Source: an uncultured Candidatus Melainabacteria bacterium
Lineage (GTDB): Bacteria > Cyanobacteriota > Vampirovibrionia > Gastranaerophilales > Gastranaerophilaceae
Reading direction: 5' to 3'
NCBI GenBank assembly: GCA_934754515.1
Contig: CAKVIG010000006.1
Span: forward strand, 62,001-126,000
Length of the DNA stretch: 64,000 nucleotides
Part shown: in pieces, positions 52,071 through 60,215 of the stretch
How the letters are laid out: each line of letters begins with the position of its first letter
Position numbering within the stretch: the first letter of the stretch is position 1
The notes under the pieces: model-generated
Seen by the model: the letters and a program-made list of their open reading frames with translations, nothing else
What the model was told of the DNA's origin: nothing
Database searches by the model: none
Made by a program: the position numbers and the translations under genes

Positions 52071-52982
52071 TTATTGAACACCCTGAGCACCTGAAACAAT
52101 TTCAACAAGCTCTTGAGTAATTGCAGCTTGACGAGCCTTGTTGTAATCAATTGTAAGTGTTGTAATCATTTCTTCTGCGTTATTAGAAGCAGCAGACATA
52201 GCTGTCATACGAGAAGCCAATTCACTTGCGTTTGCTTCCAACAATGCTTGGAAAATAGAATTTGTAATATACATTGGAACAAGCTGTTGCAATACAGAAT
52301 GTGGTGAAGGTTCAAATTCCATAACAGCGTCCAGTTCGTGAGTTTCGGCTTTTTCAAGTTTAACAGGTAAAACTTCCCAACTAACAACATTATAAGACAT
52401 CATGTTATTGAAATGAGTTGTTATAATCTCGATTCTATCAATACTGCCGCTAACAAAATCTTCTGCAATGTCTTCTGCAATTAAGTTTGCACCCGTTGCG
52501 GTCGGTTCGTTAGCAATACTAATATAACCTTTTTTAAGTTCATAATTACCATTTCTGTGTTTAAAAGCAGAAATAGCTTTTTGACCAACAGGATAAATTA
52601 CTGTTTTAATGCCGTTTTGTTCGTTCTCAGCAACTCTTTTTAAAGCTGTTTTAATAACGTTAGCGTTATAAGCACCTGCCAAACCTTTGTTTGAAGTAAT
52701 AACAAGCAAACCTTCCGTTTTAACTTCTCTTTTTGTCAAAAGTTCAGGGTAGTTGTCCAATCCGCGTTCAACTTTCAAACCTGCAACAGAATACTCGCCA
52801 CCAACTGTTGCAAGCATTTTTCTAAACAAATGCAACAATTCATCAGAAAACGGTCTTGCTGCTTTTACAGTGCTTTCAGCTTTTTTTACTTTTGCTGCCG
52901 CAACCATTTTCATCGCTTTAGTAATTTTTTTTGTATTCTGAACGCTTGATATTCTGCTTTTTATATCTTTTAAGTTTGGCAT
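52071..52982 (-). CDS. atpG: ATP synthase gamma subunit
   Basis: The gamma subunit is the central rotor shaft of F1. The 303-aa protein has the family ends: KDIKSRISSVQNTKKITKAM at the N-terminus and MTAMSAASNNAEEMI with a coiled-coil C-terminus. It is last in the a-c-b'-b-delta-alpha-gamma cluster. A B-box gene and two repeat blocks separate it from atpA. It has no cyanobacterial redox-regulation insert with a Cys pair as in chloroplasts. Confidence 0.96.
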   Translation of the reverse strand: MPNLKDIKSRISSVQNTKKITKAMKMVAAAKVKKAESTVKAARPFSDELLHLFRKMLATVGGEYSVAGLKVERGLDNYPELLTKREVKTEGLLVITSNKGLAGAYNANVIKTALKRVAENEQNGIKTVIYPVGQKAISAFKHRNGNYELKKGYISIANEPTATGANLIAEDIAEDFVSGSIDRIEIITTHFNNMMSYNVVSWEVLPVKLEKAETHELDAVMEFEPSPHSVLQQLVPMYITNSIFQALLEANASELASRMTAMSAASNNAEEMITTLTIDYNKARQAAITQELVEIVSGAQGVQ

Positions 52983-53004
52983 GATTTATCCTTTTTCTGC
53001 ATTG

Positions 53005-53157
53005 CCCCTCTCCTAGGGAGAGGGTAGAATTTCAAGTTGAGCCTCGCGAAACTTAGAAATTCGGGTGAGGATTCTTCCTCTGTTTTATTCACCTCTTTTT
53101 GGGAGAGGTCGCAATCGTTGGCAAGCTTTGCGAGCCTTACGAGTGCGGGTGAGGGGT
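53005..53157. repeat. Family-A repeats upstream of atpG
   Basis: Two family-A blocks carry CCCCTCTCCTAGGGAGAGG and GAATTTCAAGTTGAG / AACTTAGAAATTC. A family-E hairpin (GTTGGGC / GCCCAAC, 53177-53196) follows. Confidence 0.7.
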
Positions 53158-53201
53158 CTATCCTCTTAAAGTTTTTGTTGGGCAAGTATGCCCAACTTAC
53201 A

Positions 53202-53555
53202 CTATCTCAATTTTAAATCCATACCCTTTTTTACAAGCAATATTGCCAACAAAACTAGCAATACAGTTTCTAACAATGGATTTGGAATCATAAAGAACAT
53301 GAATGATTTAACAATTACATATAATAATAAAAACGCACCAATTAACATAAATGCAATTCTATTAAATCTCCAGGCACCTTCCGAATTGTCTTTGAAATAA
53401 TTTACATACTCAACATCAGCTACGTGTTGGCATTTTGGAGAGTCTTTACATATAAATTCATTTTTGTATTCTTCTGCACATTCCAAGCACAAAGCCTTTC
53501 CGCAAGCCTTGCATACTGCAAATGCATCTCTATCATGGTGATTGTAACATTTCAT
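53202..53555 (-). CDS. B-box-type zinc finger membrane protein
   Basis: From the ATG at 53555, preceded by AAAGGAGAA, the protein has 117 residues. The first 45 hold a B-box-like zinc finger: C3, H6, C15, C18, C23, C26, with further C36, C42 and H44 (YNHHDRDAFAVCKACGKALC). Two hydrophobic helices follow. Such small B-box/TM proteins are known in bacteria but have no settled function. The gene is inserted between atpA and atpG inside the ATP synthase cluster, flanked on both sides by family-A and family-E repeats. Confidence 0.8.
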   Translation of the reverse strand: MKCYNHHDRDAFAVCKACGKALCLECAEEYKNEFICKDSPKCQHVADVEYVNYFKDNSEGAWRFNRIAFMLIGAFLLLYVIVKSFMFFMIPNPLLETVLLVLLAILLVKKGMDLKLR

Positions 53556-53577
53556 AAACAATTCTCCTTTTCTTTTT

Positions 53578-53698
53578 TCTTTCCCCTCGCCCCTTGTGGG
53601 AGAGGGAAGAATTTCAAGTTGAGCTTCGCGAAACTTAGAAATTCGGGTGAGGGGTCTACCCTCTTAAAGTTTTTGTTGGGCAAGTATGCCCAACCGAC
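53578..53698. repeat. Family-A and family-E repeats between atpA and the B-box gene
   Basis: A family-A block with GAATTTCAAGTTGAG and AACTTAGAAATTC precedes a GTTGGGC / GCCCAAC hairpin at 53675-53694. Confidence 0.7.
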
Positions 53699-53704
53699 AA
53701 TCTT

Positions 53705-55216
53705 CTATAATGTTTTTGAATAAGCTTCCAACGCTTCTCTCAACGCCTTCATATCATCATCACTCAACTTAGCACCTTCATTTAATGCTTTGTTAAGTTC
53801 AGACATATTAGCTTCAAAGTATTCAAACCAACCTGCCTTGAACTCGTTAATTTTTTTGTTATCAACTTCATCCAAGAAACCTTCGTTTGCAGCGAACAAA
53901 ATAGTAACTTGTTGTGCAACAGAAAGCGGTCTGTATTGAGGCTGTTTAAGAACTTCTGTAAGTTTTTGACCTCTCAAAAGTTGTTTCTTTGTAGCTGCAT
54001 CCAAATCTGAAGCGAATTGAGCGAATGCTTCTAATTCTCTGAATTGAGCTAAGTCCAAACGCAACTTACCTGCAACTTGTTTAATACCCTTAGTTTGAGC
54101 CGCACCACCTACACGTGATACAGAAATACCGGCGTTAATCGCTGGTCTAACACCAGAGTTAAACAAAGCTGTTTCTAAGAAAATTTGACCGTCTGTAATT
54201 GAAATTACGTTCGTCGGAATGTACGCAGAAACGTCACCGGCTTGAGTTTCAATGATAGGAAGTGCTGTAATACTGCCGCCACCCAATTCGTCAGACAATT
54301 TAACAGCTCTTTCCAACAATCTTGAGTGAAGATAGAATACATCACCAGGGTAAGCTTCACGTCCGGGTGGTCTTTTAAGAAGCAATGACATTGCACGATA
54401 AGCCTGAGCGTGTTTAGTCAAATCATCATAAACGATAAGAACGTGTTTACCTTGTTCCATAAATTCTTCTGCAATCGCAACACCTGCAAACGGTGCGATG
54501 TATTGCAACGGAGCTGGTTCATTAGCTGTTGCTGATACAATGATTGAATAATCCATTGCGCCGTGTTTTTCCAAAGTCTTAGCCAACTGTGCAACAGTTG
54601 AAGCCTTTTGACCGATTGCAACATAAATACATATTACATCGCCGCCCTTTTGGTTCAAAATTGTATCAATCGCGATAGCAGTTTTACCTGTTTGTCTATC
54701 TCCAATAATCAATTCTCTTTGACCTCTACCAATCGGAGTCAAAGCGTCTATCGCAGTCAAACCTGTTTGAAGCGGTTGGTGAACTGATTTTCTTGCAACA
54801 ATCCCCGGAGCGACTCTTTCAATCGGACGAGTTTTATCTGTAATGATTTCACCCTTACCGTCAATCGGACGACCTGTTGGGTTAATGATTCTACCGATAA
54901 GTGCGTCACCAACCGGAACAGAAGCAATTCTGCCTGTTGTCTTAACTGTCATACCTTCTTTAATGTGAATATAGTCACCTAAGATTACAACACCAACATT
55001 GTCTTCTTCAAGGTTTAAAGTAATACCCAAAGTACCTTTTCCGTCTTCAAATTCAACAAGCTCGTTAGACATTACGTTTCTAAGACCGTAAATTCTCGCA
55101 ATACCGTCACCTACTTCCAGTACGCTTCCGATATTGGATACTTCAGCCTTAGCTTCATAATTTCTGATATTCTCTTTAAGAATTGAGCTAATTTCATCAG
55201 GATTTATAACTGCCAT
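53705..55216 (-). CDS. atpA: ATP synthase alpha subunit
   Basis: The alpha subunit is the non-catalytic nucleotide-binding part of F1. The 503-aa sequence has Walker A GDRQTGKTAIAIDTI, the N-terminal VGDGIARIYGL and the signature PAINAGISVSRVGG. The length is normal. It lies three bases after atpH. The beta and epsilon genes are absent, as in cyanobacteria, where they form a separate operon. Confidence 0.97.
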   Translation of the reverse strand: MAVINPDEISSILKENIRNYEAKAEVSNIGSVLEVGDGIARIYGLRNVMSNELVEFEDGKGTLGITLNLEEDNVGVVILGDYIHIKEGMTVKTTGRIASVPVGDALIGRIINPTGRPIDGKGEIITDKTRPIERVAPGIVARKSVHQPLQTGLTAIDALTPIGRGQRELIIGDRQTGKTAIAIDTILNQKGGDVICIYVAIGQKASTVAQLAKTLEKHGAMDYSIIVSATANEPAPLQYIAPFAGVAIAEEFMEQGKHVLIVYDDLTKHAQAYRAMSLLLKRPPGREAYPGDVFYLHSRLLERAVKLSDELGGGSITALPIIETQAGDVSAYIPTNVISITDGQIFLETALFNSGVRPAINAGISVSRVGGAAQTKGIKQVAGKLRLDLAQFRELEAFAQFASDLDAATKKQLLRGQKLTEVLKQPQYRPLSVAQQVTILFAANEGFLDEVDNKKINEFKAGWFEYFEANMSELNKALNEGAKLSDDDMKALREALEAYSKTL

Positions 55217-55219
55217 ATC

Positions 55220-55777
55220 CTATCCTTTCATTATCTTCTTACTTAAATTATCCAGTTTATGTCTGATACTGTTGTCAATAATTGTTTCATTAATATTAAA
55301 TACCAGACCTGCAATAATGCTATTGTCAACCGTCCAGTCAATAATAACATCCTTTTTCAACTTGTCTGCAATTCGATTTCTGATATCATTTTTTCTATCA
55401 TTGTTCAAATCAATTGCAGAAGTGACATTTACTCTTACAACATTGTTTTGCTTTTCAAGTTCTTTTTGGAATTCTTGAGCAATTTCGCCAATAATATTAA
55501 CTCTCTTTTTTAAATTCAAAGCAATTAAAAAGTTGTAAACAATCGGCATCAAATTATTTTGGAACAGTTTACACAAAATAATTTGTTTTTCTTCAACGGA
55601 AATTGAAGGATTATTAATCGCATTAGAAAGTTCAGCAGACACTTGGATATTTTCATCTACTTCCTTTAAATCGTCCAAAATATCTTCTTTTGAAATACCT
55701 TGATTTTCGTTCGCCAACTCCATAAGAGCTTTCGCCCATCTTTTTGCAATTAATTCAGAATTTTGAGAAACCTTCAT
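55220..55777 (-). CDS. atpH: ATP synthase delta subunit
   Basis: Delta (OSCP) links the peripheral stalk to F1. The 185-aa sequence has a helical N domain (IAKRWAKALMELANENQGI) and the C-terminal motif IDWTVDNSIIAGLVFNI, the usual GGxxxx-like region in altered form. Sequence conservation is low, as is normal for delta; position between atpF and atpA supports the call. Confidence 0.93.
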   Translation of the reverse strand: MKVSQNSELIAKRWAKALMELANENQGISKEDILDDLKEVDENIQVSAELSNAINNPSISVEEKQIILCKLFQNNLMPIVYNFLIALNLKKRVNIIGEIAQEFQKELEKQNNVVRVNVTSAIDLNNDRKNDIRNRIADKLKKDVIIDWTVDNSIIAGLVFNINETIIDNSIRHKLDNLSKKIMKG

Positions 55778-55798
55778 CTTCCTTTACCTTTCAAAAGT

Positions 55799-56302
55799 CT
55801 AGCCCTTATAACTATTTAGAGCTTCCAAACTTTCATCAATTAATTTTTGGTGTAAATCATAATTGTTATTCAACTCGTTAACAATATGATTTCTTGCAAC
55901 TTCAACAGAAGCTTCTGATGCTCTTTTCAAAATATCGTTCTTCAAAAGAGCTGACTTGTTTTCAACAAGTTTTTTAGAATTATCTTTAATGCTTTCAACC
56001 GTATGATTAGCATCCTGTATAATTTTTTCACCGACAAGTTTTGCGTTTTGTTCGGATTTTTTGATAATTCCGTCGATTTCTTCTTCAATATGAGAAACCT
56101 TTTCTTCAATTTCTTTTAAGTGTGTTTCAGAGTCTGATTTAGAAATTTTAGATGATTCAATATTTTCAATAACCACGTTTTTCATGTTATCCAACATGCC
56201 AACAACATCAATTTTCTTAAACAAGAAAATCAATATTGAAAGAAATATAACGAAGTTAAATAAATTCGTTCTGCTAATATAATCTAAAACTGAACCTAAC
56301 AT
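55799..56302 (-). CDS. atpF: ATP synthase b subunit
   Basis: The b subunit forms one strand of the peripheral stalk. I chose the ATG at 56302, two bases after the b' stop, with GGAAGG upstream, over an in-frame GTG at 56317. The 167-aa protein has an N-terminal membrane helix (NFVIFLSILIFLFKKI) followed by a long coiled coil rich in Lys, Glu and Ser. Two different b genes side by side are characteristic of cyanobacterial and other heterodimeric stalks. Confidence 0.9.
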   Translation of the reverse strand: MLGSVLDYISRTNLFNFVIFLSILIFLFKKIDVVGMLDNMKNVVIENIESSKISKSDSETHLKEIEEKVSHIEEEIDGIIKKSEQNAKLVGEKIIQDANHTVESIKDNSKKLVENKSALLKNDILKRASEASVEVARNHIVNELNNNYDLHQKLIDESLEALNSYKG

Positions 56303-56304
56303 CA

Positions 56305-56778
56305 CTAAACCTTCCACAATATTTCGTTAATTTTATCGTTGTTAAAGCCTTGGACTTCGCTTCTGTAACCCAAAACTTTTTCAACAATATCATTAGCTAA
56401 ATCCGTCATTCTCCACTTCAAACCTTCTTTTGTTTCGTTAGAAACATTATTCAAGTTTTCGTAAGCCTGACTTAATTCACTATTTGTTTCATCTTGTGCT
56501 TTTGCAACAATCTGATTTTTTTCATTCTTAAAGCTGTTTACGGACTCAACATATTTTGTACGGGCATCATTTTTAGCACCGCTAAGTTTATTATCTCTTT
56601 CTAATGACAACTCATCTGCGCGTTTGTGATTAGCGTCTGCGCTTTGCAAGTTACTATCAATAAAACTTTGTCTTTCTTTTACGATTTTACCCATAGGTGC
56701 ATAAAGCACTTTGTTCATCAAGAAAACAAAGACAATAAAAGAAACTATTGATGCTAAAAATGTTCCGTTAAATTCCAT
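56305..56778 (-). CDS. atpF': ATP synthase b' subunit
   Basis: This is the second stalk subunit, 157 aa. It starts MEFNGTFLASIVSFIVFVFLMNKVLYAPMGK, a membrane helix followed by the b-type motif and a coiled coil. It is clearly different in sequence from the next gene, so the stalk is predicted to be a b-b' heterodimer. The membrane segment and position between c and b support b'. Confidence 0.9.
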   Translation of the reverse strand: MEFNGTFLASIVSFIVFVFLMNKVLYAPMGKIVKERQSFIDSNLQSADANHKRADELSLERDNKLSGAKNDARTKYVESVNSFKNEKNQIVAKAQDETNSELSQAYENLNNVSNETKEGLKWRMTDLANDIVEKVLGYRSEVQGFNNDKINEILWKV

Positions 56779-56805
56779 AATTGACCTTTTTATTCTTTCT
56801 ATATT

Positions 56806-56938
56806 CCCTCTCCTTGGGAAAGGGAGTAGCCGTTAGCAAGCGTAAGCGAGCTTTACGGATACAGGTGAGGGTTCAACCTCGTTAGTTATTGTTGGGCAAG
56901 AATGCCCAACCTACATATTTTACGGGTGAGGGGGCAAT
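56806..56938. repeat. Family-A and family-E repeats between atpE and atpF'
   Basis: CCCTCTCCTTGGGAAAGGG starts a family-A block. A GTTGGGC / GCCCAAC hairpin lies at 56891-56910. The block separates two genes of one operon and may mark an mRNA-processing or attenuation point. Confidence 0.7.
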
Positions 56939-56940
56939 TA

Positions 56941-57186
56941 TTAACCCATCATACCAGATAACTTCAAAGCAATAACCAATGCATAAATTGCACAAGCTTC
57001 TGCCATAGCTGCACCAACTAGGAAGAAACCAACTGCTTTACCTGCGATTTCAGGTTGTCTTGCGATTGATTCCAACAAACCTTTTGTTGCAATACCAATA
57101 CCTAAACCTGCACCAACTGCACCAAAACCGATTGCAATACCGGCACCTAATTGTGCCAAATCAGAAATTGTTTTAACGTCTTCCAT
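56941..57186 (-). CDS. atpE: ATP synthase c subunit (proton type)
   Basis: The 81-aa proteolipid forms the rotor ring. Two hydrophobic helices flank the conserved loop ARQPE. The ion-carrying Glu is E63 (AAMAEACAIYAL). The residues that make Na+ rings, a Gln in helix 1 and a Ser/Thr after the Glu, are Ile and Ala here, so the ring should carry protons. AAGGAGAT precedes the ATG. Expression should be highest for this gene; it lies 44 bases after atpB. Confidence 0.96.
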   Translation of the reverse strand: MEDVKTISDLAQLGAGIAIGFGAVGAGLGIGIATKGLLESIARQPEIAGKAVGFFLVGAAMAEACAIYALVIALKLSGMMG

Positions 57187-57230
57187 TTTAATCTCCTTCG
57201 TATTAATGTACGTTTACTTTATTTTAAAAA

Positions 57231-57929
57231 TTAACCTTCTTCTTCATTAACTGCAGAAGCTATATAAACCGTTGTAAGCATTGTAAAAACTAATGCCTGA
57301 ACGCAAGCCACCAAGATTTCAAAGAACATCATCGGTAACGGCAAGCCCCAAGCACAAATTCCAAGCAATGCCGCAATCAAGATTTCACCTGCCAAAACGT
57401 TACCAAACAAACGTAATGCCAACGTTAACGGTCTTGTGAACAATTCCAAAATCTCAATCAGAGCTGAAATAATCGCAACAAGTGAAAATCCATGCAAGAA
57501 GAATTTGAACTTCTTCTTCATCAAGCCTGCTACAACATAATAAACCAAAACAATAATAGCCAAGCCAGCCGTTAGATTGATATCATTTGTAGGAGAAGCA
57601 ATTTCACCCTGTTTCAATTCAATCATTCTCAATGGCAATTGACCCATCAAGTTTGCTGTAACTATAAACAAAAACAAAGATGCAATAAGCGGGAAATGCT
57701 TATCAGCGTCTTTATGAATCATATTATGAACCAAGTCATTAAAATATCCCAAAATGCTTTCCAAAACTATCTGAAGTTTCGTAGGGAATATACTAATCTT
57801 TCTTGTAGCGATAAATGACACAAATATCAAAAATGCCATCGCTGCCCACATTGTAACCAATGTATCCATATTAAATGCCATTGCATGTCCCGCAATAACT
57901 TTATTTACTATCCAATGTCCTTCACTCAT
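57231..57929 (-). CDS. atpB: ATP synthase a subunit
   Basis: The a subunit provides the proton half-channels. I chose the ATG at 57929 (232 aa); an in-frame TTG 34 codons upstream lies in a direct repeat and gives a poor N-terminus. Family blocks include TANLMGQLPL and the key ELFTRPLTLALRLFGNVLAGE, with the essential Arg in ALRLFGN. AGAGAGG precedes the ATG. An atpI gene, common upstream in cyanobacteria, is absent. Confidence 0.95.
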   Translation of the reverse strand: MSEGHWIVNKVIAGHAMAFNMDTLVTMWAAMAFLIFVSFIATRKISIFPTKLQIVLESILGYFNDLVHNMIHKDADKHFPLIASLFLFIVTANLMGQLPLRMIELKQGEIASPTNDINLTAGLAIIVLVYYVVAGLMKKKFKFFLHGFSLVAIISALIEILELFTRPLTLALRLFGNVLAGEILIAALLGICAWGLPLPMMFFEILVACVQALVFTMLTTVYIASAVNEEEG

Positions 57930-58009
57930 TGAATGACCTCTCTCTTTTTCATAAAAAATGTAGCACAAAAAAATTGCAAGCGCAACCTTCTTTTTCTGAA
58001 GAAAAAGAA

Positions 58010-58290
58010 GGCAAAAAGACCTTTCACACAAGGTCGGATGACATCAGTAAAACTACTAAATTATACTATTCTTACCAGTCATCCTCTTGAACAAACTACT
58101 GGATTAAAGTAGGCGAAAAGAAAAGAACATGTTAAACTACTAGTCTATTTAAGTTTTCCAAGCCAACCTTTTTGTATAACTATAAGCTTTTAAAAAGGCA
58201 AAAAGACTTTTCACACAAGGTCGGATGACATCATAATCACTACTGGATTAAATTGTTTTACCTAGTCATCCTCAAAAACAAACTACTAGA
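58010..58290. repeat. Two direct repeats of about 94 bases, 187 apart
   Basis: GGCAAAAAGACCTTTCACAC starts at 58010 and, with one change, again at 58197. Both copies continue with AAGGTCGGATGACATCA and end in AGTCATCCTC and ACAAACTACT. The first includes a GACCTTT...AAGGTC hairpin. They lie in the 375-base gap upstream of atpB. No gene is seen in the gap. Confidence 0.75.
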
Positions 58291-58304
58291 AAAAAGTTAC
58301 AAAA

Positions 58305-58943
58305 TTATTTATTTATATGTTCCTTCAACTCTTGAACTTCATATTTCAAACGATTAATTTCACACGTTATAGGGTCTGGAATTCTGTTGTGCATCAAAAC
58401 ACCGTCAGGATTCATGAATTTTTGTTGAACAACTCGTCCCGGGACTCCAACAACAGTACAATGTTCAGGAACATCATCTACCACTACAGAACCTGCTCCA
58501 ACTCTTGTATTATCGCCAATTGTAATATTACCCAAAATTTTTGCACCTGCACCGATAATCACATTACTGCCTATAGTCGGGTGACGTTTACCGTGTTCAT
58601 TGCCTGTTCCGCCTAACGTTACTTGTTGATAAATCAAAACATCATCGCCAATAATAGTCGTTTCACCAATAACAACACCTTCGCCATGGTCAATAAAAAA
58701 TCTGTTACCGATTTGCGCCTTTGGGTGAATTTCAATCCCTGTAATTATTCTTGTCAGATAAGAAATAAACCTTGGTATAAACGGCACACCCCAATAAACG
58801 AGTTTATGCGCAATTCTATGAGAAATTAAAGCTTGTAACCCCGGATAACAAAACAAAACCTCTGCAAGGTTTGTTGCCGCAGGGTCTTTTTCGTAAATAA
58901 CTTTAATATCCTCTTTGATTTTATTAATTGCACGCTTTAACAT
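58305..58943 (-). CDS. cysE: Serine O-acetyltransferase CysE
   Basis: CysE makes O-acetylserine from serine and acetyl-CoA for cysteine synthesis. The 212-aa sequence has the helical N-terminus, then left-handed beta-helix hexapeptide repeats (GIEIHPKAQIG, IGAGAKILGNITIG, VGAGSVV), with FFIDHGEGVVIGET and VTLGGTGNEHGKRHP at the active site. The short N-terminus is typical of the EpsC/cyanobacterial type. The partner cysK lies upstream on the same strand, separated by a family-B repeat. Confidence 0.95.
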   Translation of the reverse strand: MLKRAINKIKEDIKVIYEKDPAATNLAEVLFCYPGLQALISHRIAHKLVYWGVPFIPRFISYLTRIITGIEIHPKAQIGNRFFIDHGEGVVIGETTIIGDDVLIYQQVTLGGTGNEHGKRHPTIGSNVIIGAGAKILGNITIGDNTRVGAGSVVVDDVPEHCTVVGVPGRVVQQKFMNPDGVLMHNRIPDPITCEINRLKYEVQELKEHINK

Positions 58944-59017
58944 TAAATTACCTTTCTTTAATGTAATTATAATTCAAGCTAAATTTTTAATAAATAGTCA
59001 ATAGGAGAATATTTATT

Positions 59018-59166
59018 GAATGGAAAATGGAAAGTGGAAAATGGAAAGTGGAAAATGGAAAATTATTTTAAATATTATTCTTATTAAATTGTGTTAAATT
59101 AACGTAATTTTTAATAAAAAATAACTAATACAATTTTCAATTTTCCACTTTCCATTTTCCATTTCA
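59018..59166. repeat. Family-B inverted repeat between cysK and cysE
   Basis: The left arm consists of several tandem GGAAAATGGAAAGT units (59021-59063). The right arm CAATTTTCCACTTTCCATT (59131-59166) is its complement. No gene is seen in it. Confidence 0.75.
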
Positions 59167-59182
59167 TCAATTTTTGCAAAAA

Positions 59183-60049
59183 CTACCAAACAGAAAGATA
59201 TCTTTCCCCGCTATCAGGAATAACAGCCACAACCAACCTATCAGGATATTTTTCTGCTAAAACTTTAGCGGCACAAACATTTGCGCCGGCAGAAATTCCA
59301 CAGAATACACCATGTTTTTTAGCCAATTCTATTGCTTGAGATTTTGCATCTTCACCTTTTACGGTTAAAACCCCATCCAAATTATTGTCTTTGCAGATTT
59401 CAGGAATAAAGTTGGCACCAATACCTTGTATTGCGTGAGGTCCTGCTTGACCTTCCGTAAACAAGGGACTTTCAGCGGGTTCTACACCATAAACAATTGC
59501 TTCAGGAAAATATTTTTTTATACCTGTTGCCGTTCCGCCAGTTCCAATACCTGCAACCACAACAACCTCACGACCTTCAACCGCGTCTTTAATTTCTTGT
59601 GCAGTTTTTTCGTGTGCTTTAGGGTTATCAGGGTTCGCAAACTGCATAGGAATAAAGCTGTTAGAAAAAGTCTCTTTCAGTTCTTTAGCTTTATCAACAG
59701 CACCTTGCATACCTTTTTCTTTAGGTGTCAAAACGAGTTCTGCACCGTAAGCCGCAATATTTTTTCTGCGCTCTACAGACATACTTTCAGGCATACAAAT
59801 GATAAGTCTTAAACCTAAAACCGCGCAACACATTGCAAGTCCGATACCCGTATTTCCACTTGTCGGTTCAATAATAACAGTATCTTTATTGATTTCACCT
59901 CTGTCCATCGCACCTTTTAGCATTGAAAAAGAAGCTCTATCTTTAACTGAGCTTGAAGGGTTAAAATATTCAAGTTTTAAACAAATATTATCATTATATC
60001 TTACAAGCGGAGTATTGCCGATTAATTCCAAAACGTTTTTGTATATCAT
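59183..60049 (-). CDS. cysK: Cysteine synthase (O-acetylserine sulfhydrylase)
   Basis: CysK joins O-acetylserine and sulfide to cysteine with PLP. The 288-aa sequence has the PLP Lys in NPSSSVKDRASF, the substrate loop EPTSGNTGIGLA, and the PLP phosphate site GIGTGGTATGIKKYF. The C-terminal PDSGERYLS is conserved. With cysE and nifS it forms a sulfur-assimilation set. A family-E hairpin (60080-60098) lies just upstream of the start. Confidence 0.96.
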   Translation of the reverse strand: MIYKNVLELIGNTPLVRYNDNICLKLEYFNPSSSVKDRASFSMLKGAMDRGEINKDTVIIEPTSGNTGIGLAMCCAVLGLRLIICMPESMSVERRKNIAAYGAELVLTPKEKGMQGAVDKAKELKETFSNSFIPMQFANPDNPKAHEKTAQEIKDAVEGREVVVVAGIGTGGTATGIKKYFPEAIVYGVEPAESPLFTEGQAGPHAIQGIGANFIPEICKDNNLDGVLTVKGEDAKSQAIELAKKHGVFCGISAGANVCAAKVLAEKYPDRLVVAVIPDSGERYLSVW

Positions 60050-60079
60050 TTCAAACCCTTCTTTCTTGGTAGTTATTGT

Positions 60080-60197
60080 TGGGCTGAAAGCCCAACCTAT
60101 ATTTAATTAAAAATGGAAAGTGGATTTAACGAGTTTTTATAATTGAAAATGTTAATACAATTTTCCACTTTCCATTTTCAATTTTCCATTCTCCATA
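60080..60197. repeat. Family-E hairpin and family-B repeat upstream of cysK
   Basis: GTTGGGC / GCCCAAC (60080-60098) is followed by a family-B element with AATGGAAAGTGG and its complement TCCACTTTCCATT (60111-60197). The elements fill the space to tyrS. Confidence 0.7.
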
Positions 60198-60215
60198 GCG
60201 TTAATCTCGCGCAAA

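Noticed and set aside
56941..57186. Sodium-driven ATP synthase
   Set aside because: The c subunit lacks the helix-1 Gln and the Ser/Thr after the Glu required for Na+ binding.
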